From: Hydrogenophaga sp.
GTDB taxonomy: Bacteria; Pseudomonadota; Gammaproteobacteria; Burkholderiales; Burkholderiaceae_C
Direction: 5' to 3'
DNA length: 64,000 nucleotides
Assembly (NCBI RefSeq): GCF_011772445.1
Contig: NZ_WVZN01000024.1
Span: 26,828 to 90,827, forward strand
Below are positions 8,826-16,792 of the stretch, piece by piece (position 1 is the stretch's first letter; every line of letters begins with the position of its first letter). Made by a program: the position numbers and the translations under genes. The notes below the pieces were generated by a model, which was not told the origin of the DNA, did no database searches, and was given only the letters and a program-made list of their open reading frames with translations.

Positions 8826-9446
8826 ATGAATCACGCGCTGCAGTCCCTGGGCACCCCCGAGCTGCTGGCGCTGGCCGCCGCGCTGGGCTGGGCCAGTGGC
8901 CTGCGCCTGTACCTGGTGGTCTTCCTCACCGGCCTGGCGGGCTGGCTCGGATGGCTGCCGCTGCCCCCGGGCCTGCAGGTGCTGCAGCACCCCGCGCTGC
9001 TGGGCGCCAGCGGCTTCATGCTCTTCATCGAGTTCTTCGCCGACAAGATCCCCTGGGTCGATTCCGTGTGGGACCTGGTCAACAGCGTGATCCGCGTGCC
9101 CGCGGGTGCCGCGCTGGCGGCCGGCGCGCTCGGCGCCGACAGCGCCACCATGGCGCTGACCGCCGCGCTGCTGGGCGGCACCCTGGCCGCCACCAGCCAG
9201 GCCGCCAAGACCAGCACGCGCGCGGCGGCCAATGCCTCGCCCGAGCCCTTTTCCAACCTGGGCCTGAGCCTGCTCGAGGACGGCCTGGTCGTTGGCGCCC
9301 TGTGGCTGGCCACGCAGCATCCCCTGGTGTTCGCCGTCTTGCTGGTGATGGCCGTGCTGGCCATGTGGGCCCTCACCTGGCTGCTGTTCAAGTTCTTCCG
9401 CGCGGCCTGGCGCCGCGCATTCCCCGCGCTCCCGAAGGAAAGCTGA
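8826..9446 (+). CDS. DUF4126 membrane protein
   Basis: The 206-residue protein has several hydrophobic stretches: ELLALAAALGWASGLRLYLV near the start, then LGASGFMLFIEFFADKIPWVD, AAGAALAAGALG and a C-terminal pair ending WALTWLLFKFF. The FFADKIPWVDSVWD motif is typical of DUF4126, a small inner-membrane family with no assigned function. It lies between the intergenic repeat and liuD; its stop is one base from the liuD ATG, so it is co-translated with the carboxylase although not a known pathway member. Confidence 0.82.
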   Translation: MNHALQSLGTPELLALAAALGWASGLRLYLVVFLTGLAGWLGWLPLPPGLQVLQHPALLGASGFMLFIEFFADKIPWVDSVWDLVNSVIRVPAGAALAAGALGADSATMALTAALLGGTLAATSQAAKTSTRAAANASPEPFSNLGLSLLEDGLVVGALWLATQHPLVFAVLLVMAVLAMWALTWLLFKFFRAAWRRAFPALPKES

Positions 9447-9447
9447 G

Positions 9448-11457
9448 ATGTTCAACAAGATCCTCATCGCCAACCGCGGCGAAATCGCCTGCCGCGTCGC
9501 CGCCACCGCGCGCCGCCTGGGTGTCAGAACCGTCGCCGTGTATTCCGACGCCGACGCGCGCGCCAAACACGTCGCGGCCTGCGACGAAGCCGTGCACATC
9601 GGCGGTTCCGCGCCCAAGGAGAGCTACCTGCAGTGGGAGCGCATCATCGCGGCCGCCCAGGCCACCGGTGCGCAGGCCATCCACCCCGGCTACGGCTTCC
9701 TCAGCGAGAACGAGGCCTTCGCCGACGCCTGCGCGAAGGCCGGCCTGGTGTTCATCGGCCCGCCCTCGTCGGCCATCGAGGCCATGGGCCTCAAGGCCGA
9801 ATCCAAGCGCCTGATGGAAAAGGCCGGCGTGCCGCTGGTGCCCGGCTACCACGGCACCGACCAGGACCCGGCCCTGCTGCAGCGCGAGGCCGACCGCATC
9901 GGCTACCCCGCGCTCATCAAGGCCAGCGCGGGCGGCGGCGGCAAGGGCATGCGCGTGGTCGAGAAGAGCGAGGACTTCGCCGCCGCGCTGGCGAGCTGCC
10001 AGCGCGAGGCGCGCAACAGCTTCGGCAGCGACGCGGTGCTGATCGAGAAGTACGTGCAGCGCCCGCGCCACATCGAGATCCAGGTGTTCGGCGACACGCA
10101 CGGCAACTGCGTCCACCTGTTCGAGCGCGACTGCTCGGTGCAGCGGCGCCACCAGAAGGTGCTGGAGGAAGCGCCCGCGCCCGGCATGACGCCCGAACTG
10201 CGCCAGCGCATGGGCGAGGCGGCGGTGGCGGCGGCCAAGGCCGTGAACTACGTGGGCGCCGGCACGGTGGAATTCATCGTCGAGCAGCCCGAAGGCTACG
10301 ACCACCCCGAGGCCATGCGCTTCTATTTCATGGAGATGAACACGCGCCTGCAGGTGGAGCACCCGGTGACGGAAGCCATCACCGGCCTGGATCTGGTGGA
10401 GTGGCAGTTGCGCGTGGCCGGCGGCGAGCCGCTTCCGTTGCAGCAGCACGAGCTGCGCATGAACGGCCACGCCATCGAGGCACGCATCTGCGCCGAGAAC
10501 CCGGACAACCAGTTCCTACCCGCCACCGGCACGCTGCGTGTCTACCGCAAGCCGGCGCACGCGGCCTTCGAACGCGGCGTGGTGCGCGTCGACGACGGCG
10601 TGCGCGAGGGCGATGCCATCAGCCCCTTCTACGACTCCATGATCGCCAAGCTCATCGTGCACGGCGACACCCGCGAGCAGGCGCTGGCGCGCCTGGATGC
10701 CGCGCTGGCCGAGACGCGCATCGTGGGCCTGGCCACCAACGTGCAGTTTCTGCGGCACGTGGTGGGCAGCGAGTCCTTCGCCAAGGCGCGGCTCGACACG
10801 GCCTTGATTCAACGCGAGTCGGCCGTGCTGTTCCAGCAGGACCGCGTGGGCACGCCCACGGCCGTGGCCGCTGCCGTGGCACAGACCCTGCTCGGCGAGC
10901 GCGCGCTCGAAGGCGCCGACCCCTTCTCCCGTCGCGATGGCTTCCGCTCGCACGGCCTCACCACGCGCCGCTTCGATTTCGAGCTGGCCGGTGCCACCTT
11001 GCAGGCCACGCTCACCTATGGCCGCGACGGTGCGCTCACGCTTGCGCTGGGTGACGTGCAGGGCCCGCTGCTGATCGAGCCCCTGGACGACGGACGCTTC
11101 GACCTGCAGTTCGCCGGCCGCCGCGACACCGTGCAGACCTGGACCACCGGCGAGACCGTGCACGTGTTCACCGCGCGCGGCGCCACCAGCCTGGTCGAGA
11201 TCGACCTGCTGGCCCATGCGGGCGAAGGCGAGGGCGAGGGCGGGCGCCTCACCGCGCCCATGCCGGGCAAGGTGGTGTCCTTCGCCGTGAAGGCCGGCGA
11301 CGCGGTGAAGAAGGGCCAGGCGCTGGCGGTGATGGAGGCCATGAAGATGGAGCACACCATCGCCGCGCCGGCCGACGGCACCGTGGCCGAGCTGCTGTAC
11401 GCCCCCGGTGACCAGGTGGCGGAGGGCGCGGAACTGCTGAAGCTGGCCGGCGCGTGA
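9448..11457 (+). CDS. liuD: 3-methylcrotonyl-CoA carboxylase alpha (biotin) subunit
   Basis: The 669-residue protein combines a biotin carboxylase (residues 1 to about 450: KILIANRGEIACRV, the ATP-grasp loop KASAGGGGKGMRVVE, and EMNTRLQVEHPVTE) with a linker domain and a C-terminal biotinyl domain. The biotinylation motif EAMKMEH places the modified Lys at about residue 633. It carboxylates biotin with bicarbonate and ATP; the beta subunit at 3867-5474 then transfers the carboxyl to methylcrotonyl-CoA. The related propionyl-CoA carboxylase alpha is an alternative, but the neighbours make LiuD far more likely. Confidence 0.94.
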   Translation: MFNKILIANRGEIACRVAATARRLGVRTVAVYSDADARAKHVAACDEAVHIGGSAPKESYLQWERIIAAAQATGAQAIHPGYGFLSENEAFADACAKAGLVFIGPPSSAIEAMGLKAESKRLMEKAGVPLVPGYHGTDQDPALLQREADRIGYPALIKASAGGGGKGMRVVEKSEDFAAALASCQREARNSFGSDAVLIEKYVQRPRHIEIQVFGDTHGNCVHLFERDCSVQRRHQKVLEEAPAPGMTPELRQRMGEAAVAAAKAVNYVGAGTVEFIVEQPEGYDHPEAMRFYFMEMNTRLQVEHPVTEAITGLDLVEWQLRVAGGEPLPLQQHELRMNGHAIEARICAENPDNQFLPATGTLRVYRKPAHAAFERGVVRVDDGVREGDAISPFYDSMIAKLIVHGDTREQALARLDAALAETRIVGLATNVQFLRHVVGSESFAKARLDTALIQRESAVLFQQDRVGTPTAVAAAVAQTLLGERALEGADPFSRRDGFRSHGLTTRRFDFELAGATLQATLTYGRDGALTLALGDVQGPLLIEPLDDGRFDLQFAGRRDTVQTWTTGETVHVFTARGATSLVEIDLLAHAGEGEGEGGRLTAPMPGKVVSFAVKAGDAVKKGQALAVMEAMKMEHTIAAPADGTVAELLYAPGDQVAEGAELLKLAGA

Positions 11458-11493
11458 CAGGGCCGCGCCCCGCGCCCGCGTAAGCTCGCCGCC

Positions 11494-12414
11494 ATGCACA
11501 TCACCGTCTGCGTCAGCCAACAGAAACCCGAACCCTGGCAGCAGGGCCTTCAGGCCGCCTTCCCCGACGCCACCGTCAGCGTGTGGCAGCCCGGCACACC
11601 CGCCGCCGACTACGCCGTGGTCTGGGCGCCGCCTCAGGCCTTCTTCGACGAACAGCCCGGCCTGAAGGCCGCGTTCAACACCGGTGCTGGCGTGGACGCG
11701 CTGCTCAAGCTGCGCGTCGCGCCGGGCACGCGCATCGTGCGGCTGGACGACGCCGGCATGTCGGTGCAGATGGCCGAGTTCGCCTGCCACGCGGTGATCC
11801 GCCATTTCCGCGAGCTCGACGGCTACGAGGCCGACGTGCGCGAGGGGCGCTGGAGCTACCGCAAGCCGCGCGCCCGCGCCGACTACCCGGTGGGCGTGAT
11901 GGGCCTGGGCGTGCTCGGCGAGCGCGTGGCGCGCGCGCTCACGGTGTTCGACTTTCCGGTGCACGGCTGGAGCCGCACGCCCAAGGCCATCCCGGGTGTC
12001 ACCGGCCACGCGGGCGACGCGCAGTTCGACACCTTCCTGTCGAGCTGCCGTGTGCTCATCAACCTGCTGCCGCTCACACCCGAGACCGAGAACATCCTCA
12101 ACCGCCGCACCCTGGGTCTGCTGCGGCCCGGCGGCTACCTGATCAACCTCGCGCGCGGCGCGCACCTGGTGGACGATGACCTGCTGGACTTGCTGGACAA
12201 CGGCCACCTGGCCGGCGCCACGCTCGACGTTTTCCGCACCGAACCCCTGCCCGCCGGGCATGGTTTCTGGAAGCACCCGAAAATCACGGTCACGCCGCAC
12301 ACCTCGGCCCGCACCCTGCGCGAGGAGAGCATCGAGCAGATCGCCCGCAAGATTGCCGCGCTGGGTCGCGGTGAATCCGTCGCTGGCGAAGTGGACCGCC
12401 AGCGCGGCTATTGA
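11494..12414 (+). CDS. NAD(P)-dependent D-2-hydroxyacid dehydrogenase (glyoxylate/hydroxypyruvate reductase A-like)
   Basis: The 306-residue protein has the D-isomer 2-hydroxyacid dehydrogenase architecture. The dinucleotide-binding loop is VMGLGVLGERVA near residue 135, the catalytic Arg is in NLARGAHLVDDDLL, the Glu in FRTEPLP and the catalytic His in TPHTSA. Short length and a truncated catalytic domain fit the GhrA subgroup, which reduces glyoxylate and hydroxypyruvate. It sits between liuD and HMG-CoA lyase but is not a known step in leucine breakdown; a detoxification or side role is possible. Confidence 0.87.
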   Translation: MHITVCVSQQKPEPWQQGLQAAFPDATVSVWQPGTPAADYAVVWAPPQAFFDEQPGLKAAFNTGAGVDALLKLRVAPGTRIVRLDDAGMSVQMAEFACHAVIRHFRELDGYEADVREGRWSYRKPRARADYPVGVMGLGVLGERVARALTVFDFPVHGWSRTPKAIPGVTGHAGDAQFDTFLSSCRVLINLLPLTPETENILNRRTLGLLRPGGYLINLARGAHLVDDDLLDLLDNGHLAGATLDVFRTEPLPAGHGFWKHPKITVTPHTSARTLREESIEQIARKIAALGRGESVAGEVDRQRGY

Positions 12415-12427
12415 AAAGGACATCGCC

Positions 12428-13339
12428 ATGAACACGCTCCCCAATCGCGTCAAGCTCGTCGACGTCGGCCCGCGCGACGGCCTGCAGAACGAGAAGCAGC
12501 CCGTGCCCGCCGCGGTCAAGATCGAACTCGTGCACCGCCTGCAGGCCGCCGGCCTGAGGGAGATCGAAGTCACCAGCTACGTGAGCCCCAAGTGGGTGCC
12601 GCAGATGGCCGACAACCATGAGGTGATGCAGGGCGTGCGGCGCCAGAGCGGCGTGCGCTACTCGGTGCTCACGCCCAACATGAAGGGCTTCGAGGCGTCC
12701 CTGGCCGACCGGCCCGACGAGATCGTGGTCTTCGGCGCCGCCAGCGAGGCCTTCAGCCAGAAGAACATCAACTGCAGCATCGCCGAAAGCATCGAGCGCT
12801 TCGCGCCGGTGGTCGAGGCGGCCAAGGCCAAGGGCATCGCCGTGCGCGGCGCCATGAGCTGCACCGTGGGTTGCCCTTACGAGGGCGAGGTCCCGCCCTC
12901 GCGCGTGGAGTACCTGGCGGGCCTGATGAAGGGCATCGGCGTGGAGCACGTGGGCGTGGCCGACACCATCGGCGTGGGCACGCCGAAGAAGGTGCAGGCC
13001 GCCTTCGACGCCACGCTCAAGCACTACGACATCGATTCCGTCTCGGGCCACTTCCACGACACCTACGGCCAGGCCGTGGGCAACACCCTGGCCGCGCTGG
13101 AGATGGGCGTGTGGCAGTTCGACGCCTCGGTCGCCGGCCTGGGCGGCTGCCCCTACGCCAAGGGCGCCACCGGCAACGTCGCCACCGAGGACGTGGTCTA
13201 CATGCTGCACGGCATGGGCATCGACACCGGCATCGACCTCGACGCGCTGATCGACGCCGGCGCCTACATCAGCGAACAGTTGGGCCGGCCCACCAACTCG
13301 CGCGTGGCGCGCGCGGTGCTGGCCAAGCGCAAGGCTTGA
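12428..13339 (+). CDS. mvaB: Hydroxymethylglutaryl-CoA lyase
   Basis: The 303-residue TIM-barrel enzyme cleaves 3-hydroxy-3-methylglutaryl-CoA to acetoacetate and acetyl-CoA, the last leucine-catabolic step (also named LiuE). Signatures are VDVGPRDGLQNE near the start, the HxH metal-site segment GHFHDTYGQAVGN and the catalytic-Cys loop GLGGCPYAKGATGN. The ATG at 12428 is 13 bases after the previous stop. The promoter of the following toxin-antitoxin module appears to begin within its last codons. Confidence 0.94.
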   Translation: MNTLPNRVKLVDVGPRDGLQNEKQPVPAAVKIELVHRLQAAGLREIEVTSYVSPKWVPQMADNHEVMQGVRRQSGVRYSVLTPNMKGFEASLADRPDEIVVFGAASEAFSQKNINCSIAESIERFAPVVEAAKAKGIAVRGAMSCTVGCPYEGEVPPSRVEYLAGLMKGIGVEHVGVADTIGVGTPKKVQAAFDATLKHYDIDSVSGHFHDTYGQAVGNTLAALEMGVWQFDASVAGLGGCPYAKGATGNVATEDVVYMLHGMGIDTGIDLDALIDAGAYISEQLGRPTNSRVARAVLAKRKA

Positions 13340-13390
13340 GCCAGGCGCGGGGCCGACCTAGAATCCTTACCAATCGACAAGAAGTAAGGA
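13336..13390 (+). promoter_or_regulatory. Promoter/operator of the abrB-PIN module
   Basis: TTGAGC (13336-13341) and TAGAAT (13359-13364) are spaced by 17 bases. A 7-base inverted repeat, TCCTTAC at 13364-13370 and GTAAGGA at 13384-13390 with a 13-base spacer, lies over the expected transcription start and includes the Shine-Dalgarno AAGGAG. This fits autorepression by the AbrB-type antitoxin. Confidence 0.6.
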
Positions 13391-13396
13391 GTAGAG

Positions 13397-13621
13397 ATGT
13401 ACAACGCCACCCTCACCTCCAAGGGCCAGACCACCATACCCAAGGAAGTGCGCGAAGGCCTGGGTCTCCAACCGCACGACCAGCTCAACTTCACGCTGAT
13501 GGACGACGGCACGGTGATCATGCGGGCCAAGCGCCGCGGCCTGAAGGATCTTGCGGGCATCGCCGGGTACAAGGGCAAGCCCATCCCGGCCGAGCAACTC
13601 AAGGCGCCGCGCCGTGGCTGA
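13397..13621 (+). CDS. AbrB/MazE-fold antitoxin
   Basis: The 74-residue protein begins MYNATLTSKGQTTIPKEVRE, a textbook SpoVT/AbrB swapped-hairpin DNA-binding domain, followed by QPHDQLNFTLMDDGTVIM. The last 25 residues are basic and polar, the expected toxin-binding tail. It overlaps the PIN-domain gene by eight bases and is preceded by a promoter with an inverted repeat. It should neutralise the PIN toxin and repress its own promoter. This is a different antitoxin fold from the RHH-type VapB at 5518. Confidence 0.88.
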   Translation: MYNATLTSKGQTTIPKEVREGLGLQPHDQLNFTLMDDGTVIMRAKRRGLKDLAGIAGYKGKPIPAEQLKAPRRG

Positions 13622-14030
13622 GGTGGCCGATGGCCCGGTCGGGCTCGACACCCATGTCATCGCGCGCCTGGTGTTGGCCGACGACGCGGAGCAGACCCGG
13701 CGTGCGCAGCGGATGCTGGTCAAGGCCGCGACGCGCGGGCAGCTCGTGATGATCGCGCTGGGTGTTCTGCTCGAACTCGAATGGGTGCTGCGCAGCCGCG
13801 CGGGCCTGGACAAGGCCGCCGTGTTGCGCGTGTTCAAGGGCTTGCTCGAAACGCGCGACCTGCGCATCGAGCACGAGGCCAGCGTCGAGCGGGCCGTGTA
13901 CGCCTGGGAACAGGGTTCGGCCGATTTCGCCGATTGCCTGCACCTTGCCCGATACCGCGACATGGGTTGCGACACCATGCTCACCTTTGACCGCACCGCT
14001 GCCCGCCTGAGCGGCGCCACCGCCTTATGA
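13614..14030 (+). CDS. PIN-domain toxin (VapC family)
   Basis: The protein has 138 residues from the GTG at 13614, chosen because the PIN core begins at VGLDTHVIARLVL just after it and because the overlap with the antitoxin gene is then only eight bases. Acidic positions expected for a PIN nuclease are present: the Asp in LDTHV, the Glu in LLELEWVLR, the Asp in SADFADCL and the Asp in LTFDRTA. It should be an RNase held inactive by the AbrB-type partner. Its stop overlaps the ATG of the next gene. Confidence 0.86.
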   Translation: MAEVADGPVGLDTHVIARLVLADDAEQTRRAQRMLVKAATRGQLVMIALGVLLELEWVLRSRAGLDKAAVLRVFKGLLETRDLRIEHEASVERAVYAWEQGSADFADCLHLARYRDMGCDTMLTFDRTAARLSGATAL

Positions 14031-14542
14031 CCCCCGTGTCCGAACTGCAGACCTCTCCCGCCATCCGCCGCGTGGCCGACTGCCTGGCCGCGCTGGGCCA
14101 CGCGCACGCACCCGTCATGCTCGACGACGCCGCGCGCACCGCGCAGCAGGCGGCCGACGCGCTGGGCGTGGCCCTGGGCCAGATCGCCAAGAGCATCATC
14201 TTCCGCCGCAAGGGCGACGAGCGCGCGGTACTGGTCATCACCTCGGGTGACCGGCGCGTGGACGAGAAGCGCGTGCAGGCCCTGGTCTGCGGCGAAGGCC
14301 ACAAGCTTGGCCGCGCCGACGCGGACTTCGTGAAGGCCCAGACCGGCTTCTCCATCGGCGGCGTATCGCCGCTGGCGCACGCGAACGAGCCCGTCACGCT
14401 GATCGACCGCGAGCTGTTCCGCTTCGACGTGGTCTGGGCCGCGGCCGGGCACCCGCACGCGGTGTTCCCACTCACCCCACAGGAGCTGGAGCGTTACACC
14501 GGTGCACCGGTGGCCGACGTGGTTCAGGCCCTGGCCGAATGA
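14027..14542 (+). CDS. YbaK/EbsC-family aminoacyl-tRNA deacylase
   Basis: The 171-residue protein has the YbaK/ProX editing-domain fold, with the conserved Lys in GQIAKSIIFRRKG, then LVITSGDRRVDEKRV and the GFSIGGVSPLAH loop. Members hydrolyse mischarged tRNAs (Cys- or Ala-tRNAPro and others). The sequence alone does not assign the specific mischarged substrate. It starts inside the stop of the PIN toxin gene. Confidence 0.87.
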   Translation: MTPVSELQTSPAIRRVADCLAALGHAHAPVMLDDAARTAQQAADALGVALGQIAKSIIFRRKGDERAVLVITSGDRRVDEKRVQALVCGEGHKLGRADADFVKAQTGFSIGGVSPLAHANEPVTLIDRELFRFDVVWAAAGHPHAVFPLTPQELERYTGAPVADVVQALAE

Positions 14543-14543
14543 C

Positions 14544-14768
14544 ATGAACGCCCCCGAACGCCCCAACCTCAAGCGCGCCCGCATGCGCCAGCCCGCCGTG
14601 GCCGTGCCCTCGCCCTGCCTGAGCGTGTGCCGGCTCGACGAGCGCCGCAACGTGTGCGTGGGTTGCCTGCGCACCTTGAGCGAGATCGGCGCCTGGAGCC
14701 GCATGAGCGACGAGGACAAGCTGGCCGTGTGGGCGCAGCTCGAAACGCGGGAGTTGATCGTCGAATGA
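14544..14768 (+). CDS. DUF1289 small Cys-containing protein
   Basis: The 74-residue protein contains the DUF1289 core PCLSVCRLDERRNVCVGC followed by LRTLSEIGAWSRMSDEDK. The four Cys residues are spaced like a small metal-binding site. The family is often encoded next to isomerases or Fe-S-related genes, but no function is established. It is separated by one base from the preceding stop and overlaps the next gene by four bases. Confidence 0.82.
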   Translation: MNAPERPNLKRARMRQPAVAVPSPCLSVCRLDERRNVCVGCLRTLSEIGAWSRMSDEDKLAVWAQLETRELIVE

Positions 14769-15436
14769 AAGACGTGCAGTTCTTCTACGACCCCATCTCG
14801 CCCTACGCGCACCTGGCCTTCGCGGCCTTGCCGCAGGCGCTCATGGGCCACAGCGTGCACCTGCACCACCGCCCGGTGCTGTTCGCTGGCCTGCTCAAGG
14901 CGCACGGCCAACTGGGCCCGGCCGAGATCCCGGCCAAGCGCGACTGGACTTACCGCCAGATCCAGTGGCTGGCGCACACGCACGGCATCCGGCTCGAGCT
15001 GCCCGCCTCCCACCCCTTCAACCCGCTGCCCCTGCTGCGCCTGGGCCTGGCCACCGCCACCGACGAAGCGCCCGGCGAGACCAACCGCTACGTCACCGAG
15101 CTGCTGTTCCAGCACGTGTGGCACGGCGGCGCCGACGCGGCCGACCCTGCGCGCCTGGCCGAGCTGCAGGCCCGTTTGCAGGACCACATGGCCCAGCGCG
15201 GCCGTCCCTGGCTTGAACCCGACAGCGACACCGTGAAGCAGCGCCTGCGCGCCAACACCGACGAGGCCCTGGCCCTGGGCCTGTTCGGGGTGCCCGCGCT
15301 GGTGGTGGACGGGCGCATCTTCTGGGGCTTCGACGCCCTGCCCATGCTCAAGGCCTGGCTCGATGGCGACGCCTGGTTCGACAGCGGCGCCTGGGAGGCC
15401 CCTGCACGCACCGCGGTGGGCGCGCAGCGGCGCTGA
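14765..15436 (+). CDS. 2-hydroxychromene-2-carboxylate isomerase (DsbA-like, kappa-GST family)
   Basis: The 223-residue thioredoxin-fold protein starts MKDVQFFYDPISPYAHLAF. The Ser in the PISPYAHLA motif takes the place of the DsbA active-site Cys and activates glutathione in this family. The C-terminal LFGVPALVVDGRIFWGFDAL segment contains the cis-Pro loop. Characterised members isomerise 2-hydroxychromene-2-carboxylate in naphthalene degradation; isolated copies like this one probably act on other substrates. The ATG overlaps the DUF1289 stop. Confidence 0.87.
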   Translation: MKDVQFFYDPISPYAHLAFAALPQALMGHSVHLHHRPVLFAGLLKAHGQLGPAEIPAKRDWTYRQIQWLAHTHGIRLELPASHPFNPLPLLRLGLATATDEAPGETNRYVTELLFQHVWHGGADAADPARLAELQARLQDHMAQRGRPWLEPDSDTVKQRLRANTDEALALGLFGVPALVVDGRIFWGFDALPMLKAWLDGDAWFDSGAWEAPARTAVGAQRR

Positions 15437-15439
15437 CGC

Positions 15440-16732
15440 TCAGGGCTGCACCATCAGGTGCCGCGCGAGCGCGTGGTACGCCGGCAGCGAGGTCGGGTCG
15501 TTCGCCGCGTTGCCCGCCGTGGGGTGCGAAGCCAGTCGAGCGATCACCATCTCCGCCTTCGGGTCGATGTACAGCGCCTGCCCGTGCACGCCACGGGCCA
15601 TGTAGGCGCCGTGTTCGTTGTGCGTCACCCACCACATGTTGCGGTAGCTCCAGCCCTTGAGCAGGGTGTAGCCGGCCTTCTCGAAATCCGCCTGGGAGCC
15701 GCCGCGCCGGATGTCGGCCACCGCCGCGCGCGGGATGATCTGTTGGCCGCCGAGCCGGCCTTCGTTGCGCAGCAGCTCGCCCACGCGCGCGAGATCGCGC
15801 AGGCCGGCGTTGAGCCCACCACCTGCGAAGGGCGAGCCGATCGAATCGACGGTGAAGTAGGCGTCCTGTTCGGCCCCGATGCGCCGCCACAGGCGCCGCG
15901 ACAGCAGCTCGGCGACCGACTGGCCGCTGACCCGCGCGATCACCCAGCCCAAGGCGTCGCTGTTGGCGGTCTTGTAGCCGAAGGCCTCCCCGTGGCGGCC
16001 CTGTGGACGTACCGTGCGCAGGTACTCGAAGTAGCTGCGCGGCCCCTGGTAGTCGGGGGGCTTGGGCAAGGGATTGCCAGCCCGCGCGTGTTGCCACACG
16101 TCGGCGTTGGGGTCGGCGTAGTCCTCGCTGAAGCGGATGCCGGTGGTCATGTCCAGCAGTTGCCGCACGGAGGCGTCGCCGAAGGCTGACGACGCGAGTT
16201 CGGGCACGTAGTGGTCCACGCGCTGGTCCGGGTCGAGCGTGCCCTCAGCCACCAGGACCGCGCCCAGCAGGCCGGTGAACGACTTGGTGACCGACATCAG
16301 GCCGTGCTGGCCGTCTTCGGTCAGCGAGCCGGCGTAGCGCTCGTAGACGATGCGGCCGCGGTGCAGCACCACGATGCCGTCGGTGTAGTTGAGCGCCAGA
16401 GACTGCGCCCAGGTGATGGGCTCGCCGCCACCCAGGGGCGTGAAACGCAGGCCGTCGATGTCCTGGCGTTCGGCGCGCGGCAGCGCACGCGGCGCGCCCA
16501 GGCCGCGCGACACCTGCACGGTGGGCATCAGTTCGCGGAAATGCGACACGCTCCAGCGCCAGGCCGGGAAGTCGGCGTAGCTGCCGTCGGCGAAGCGGAT
16601 GGTGCGCTCGGCCGGCGGTGGGTCGCCTTTCATCCAGCCCAGCCGGGCCGGGTCGCTGGCCTCGGCATCGGGGGGCGCGGCGGGCGCGGGCAGGGCCGTC
16701 AGCAGGGCCAGGGACAGCAACAGTGATCGCAT
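15440..16732 (-). CDS. Secreted serine hydrolase of the beta-lactamase/penicillin-binding family
   Basis: The 430-residue protein begins with a signal peptide (MRSLLLSLALLTALPAPAA). The ATG at 16730-16732 was chosen because of that peptide and a GGGAGGA ribosome-binding site eight bases away. The catalytic SxxK is SVTK at about residues 147-150; the Tyr of the second motif is in FGYKTANSDALG; the third motif is HG rather than KTG (ARGVHGQALYID). This class-C-like set fits EstB-type esterases and 6-aminohexanoate hydrolase-like enzymes more than true beta-lactamases. The location should be periplasmic. Confidence 0.86.
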   Translation of the reverse strand: MRSLLLSLALLTALPAPAAPPDAEASDPARLGWMKGDPPPAERTIRFADGSYADFPAWRWSVSHFRELMPTVQVSRGLGAPRALPRAERQDIDGLRFTPLGGGEPITWAQSLALNYTDGIVVLHRGRIVYERYAGSLTEDGQHGLMSVTKSFTGLLGAVLVAEGTLDPDQRVDHYVPELASSAFGDASVRQLLDMTTGIRFSEDYADPNADVWQHARAGNPLPKPPDYQGPRSYFEYLRTVRPQGRHGEAFGYKTANSDALGWVIARVSGQSVAELLSRRLWRRIGAEQDAYFTVDSIGSPFAGGGLNAGLRDLARVGELLRNEGRLGGQQIIPRAAVADIRRGGSQADFEKAGYTLLKGWSYRNMWWVTHNEHGAYMARGVHGQALYIDPKAEMVIARLASHPTAGNAANDPTSLPAYHALARHLMVQP

Positions 16733-16792
16733 GGTTGTTCCTCCCGGATGGGGCAGTAGACGGCGGTGGTCCGCGAGCGTCAAGCGGCCCGC

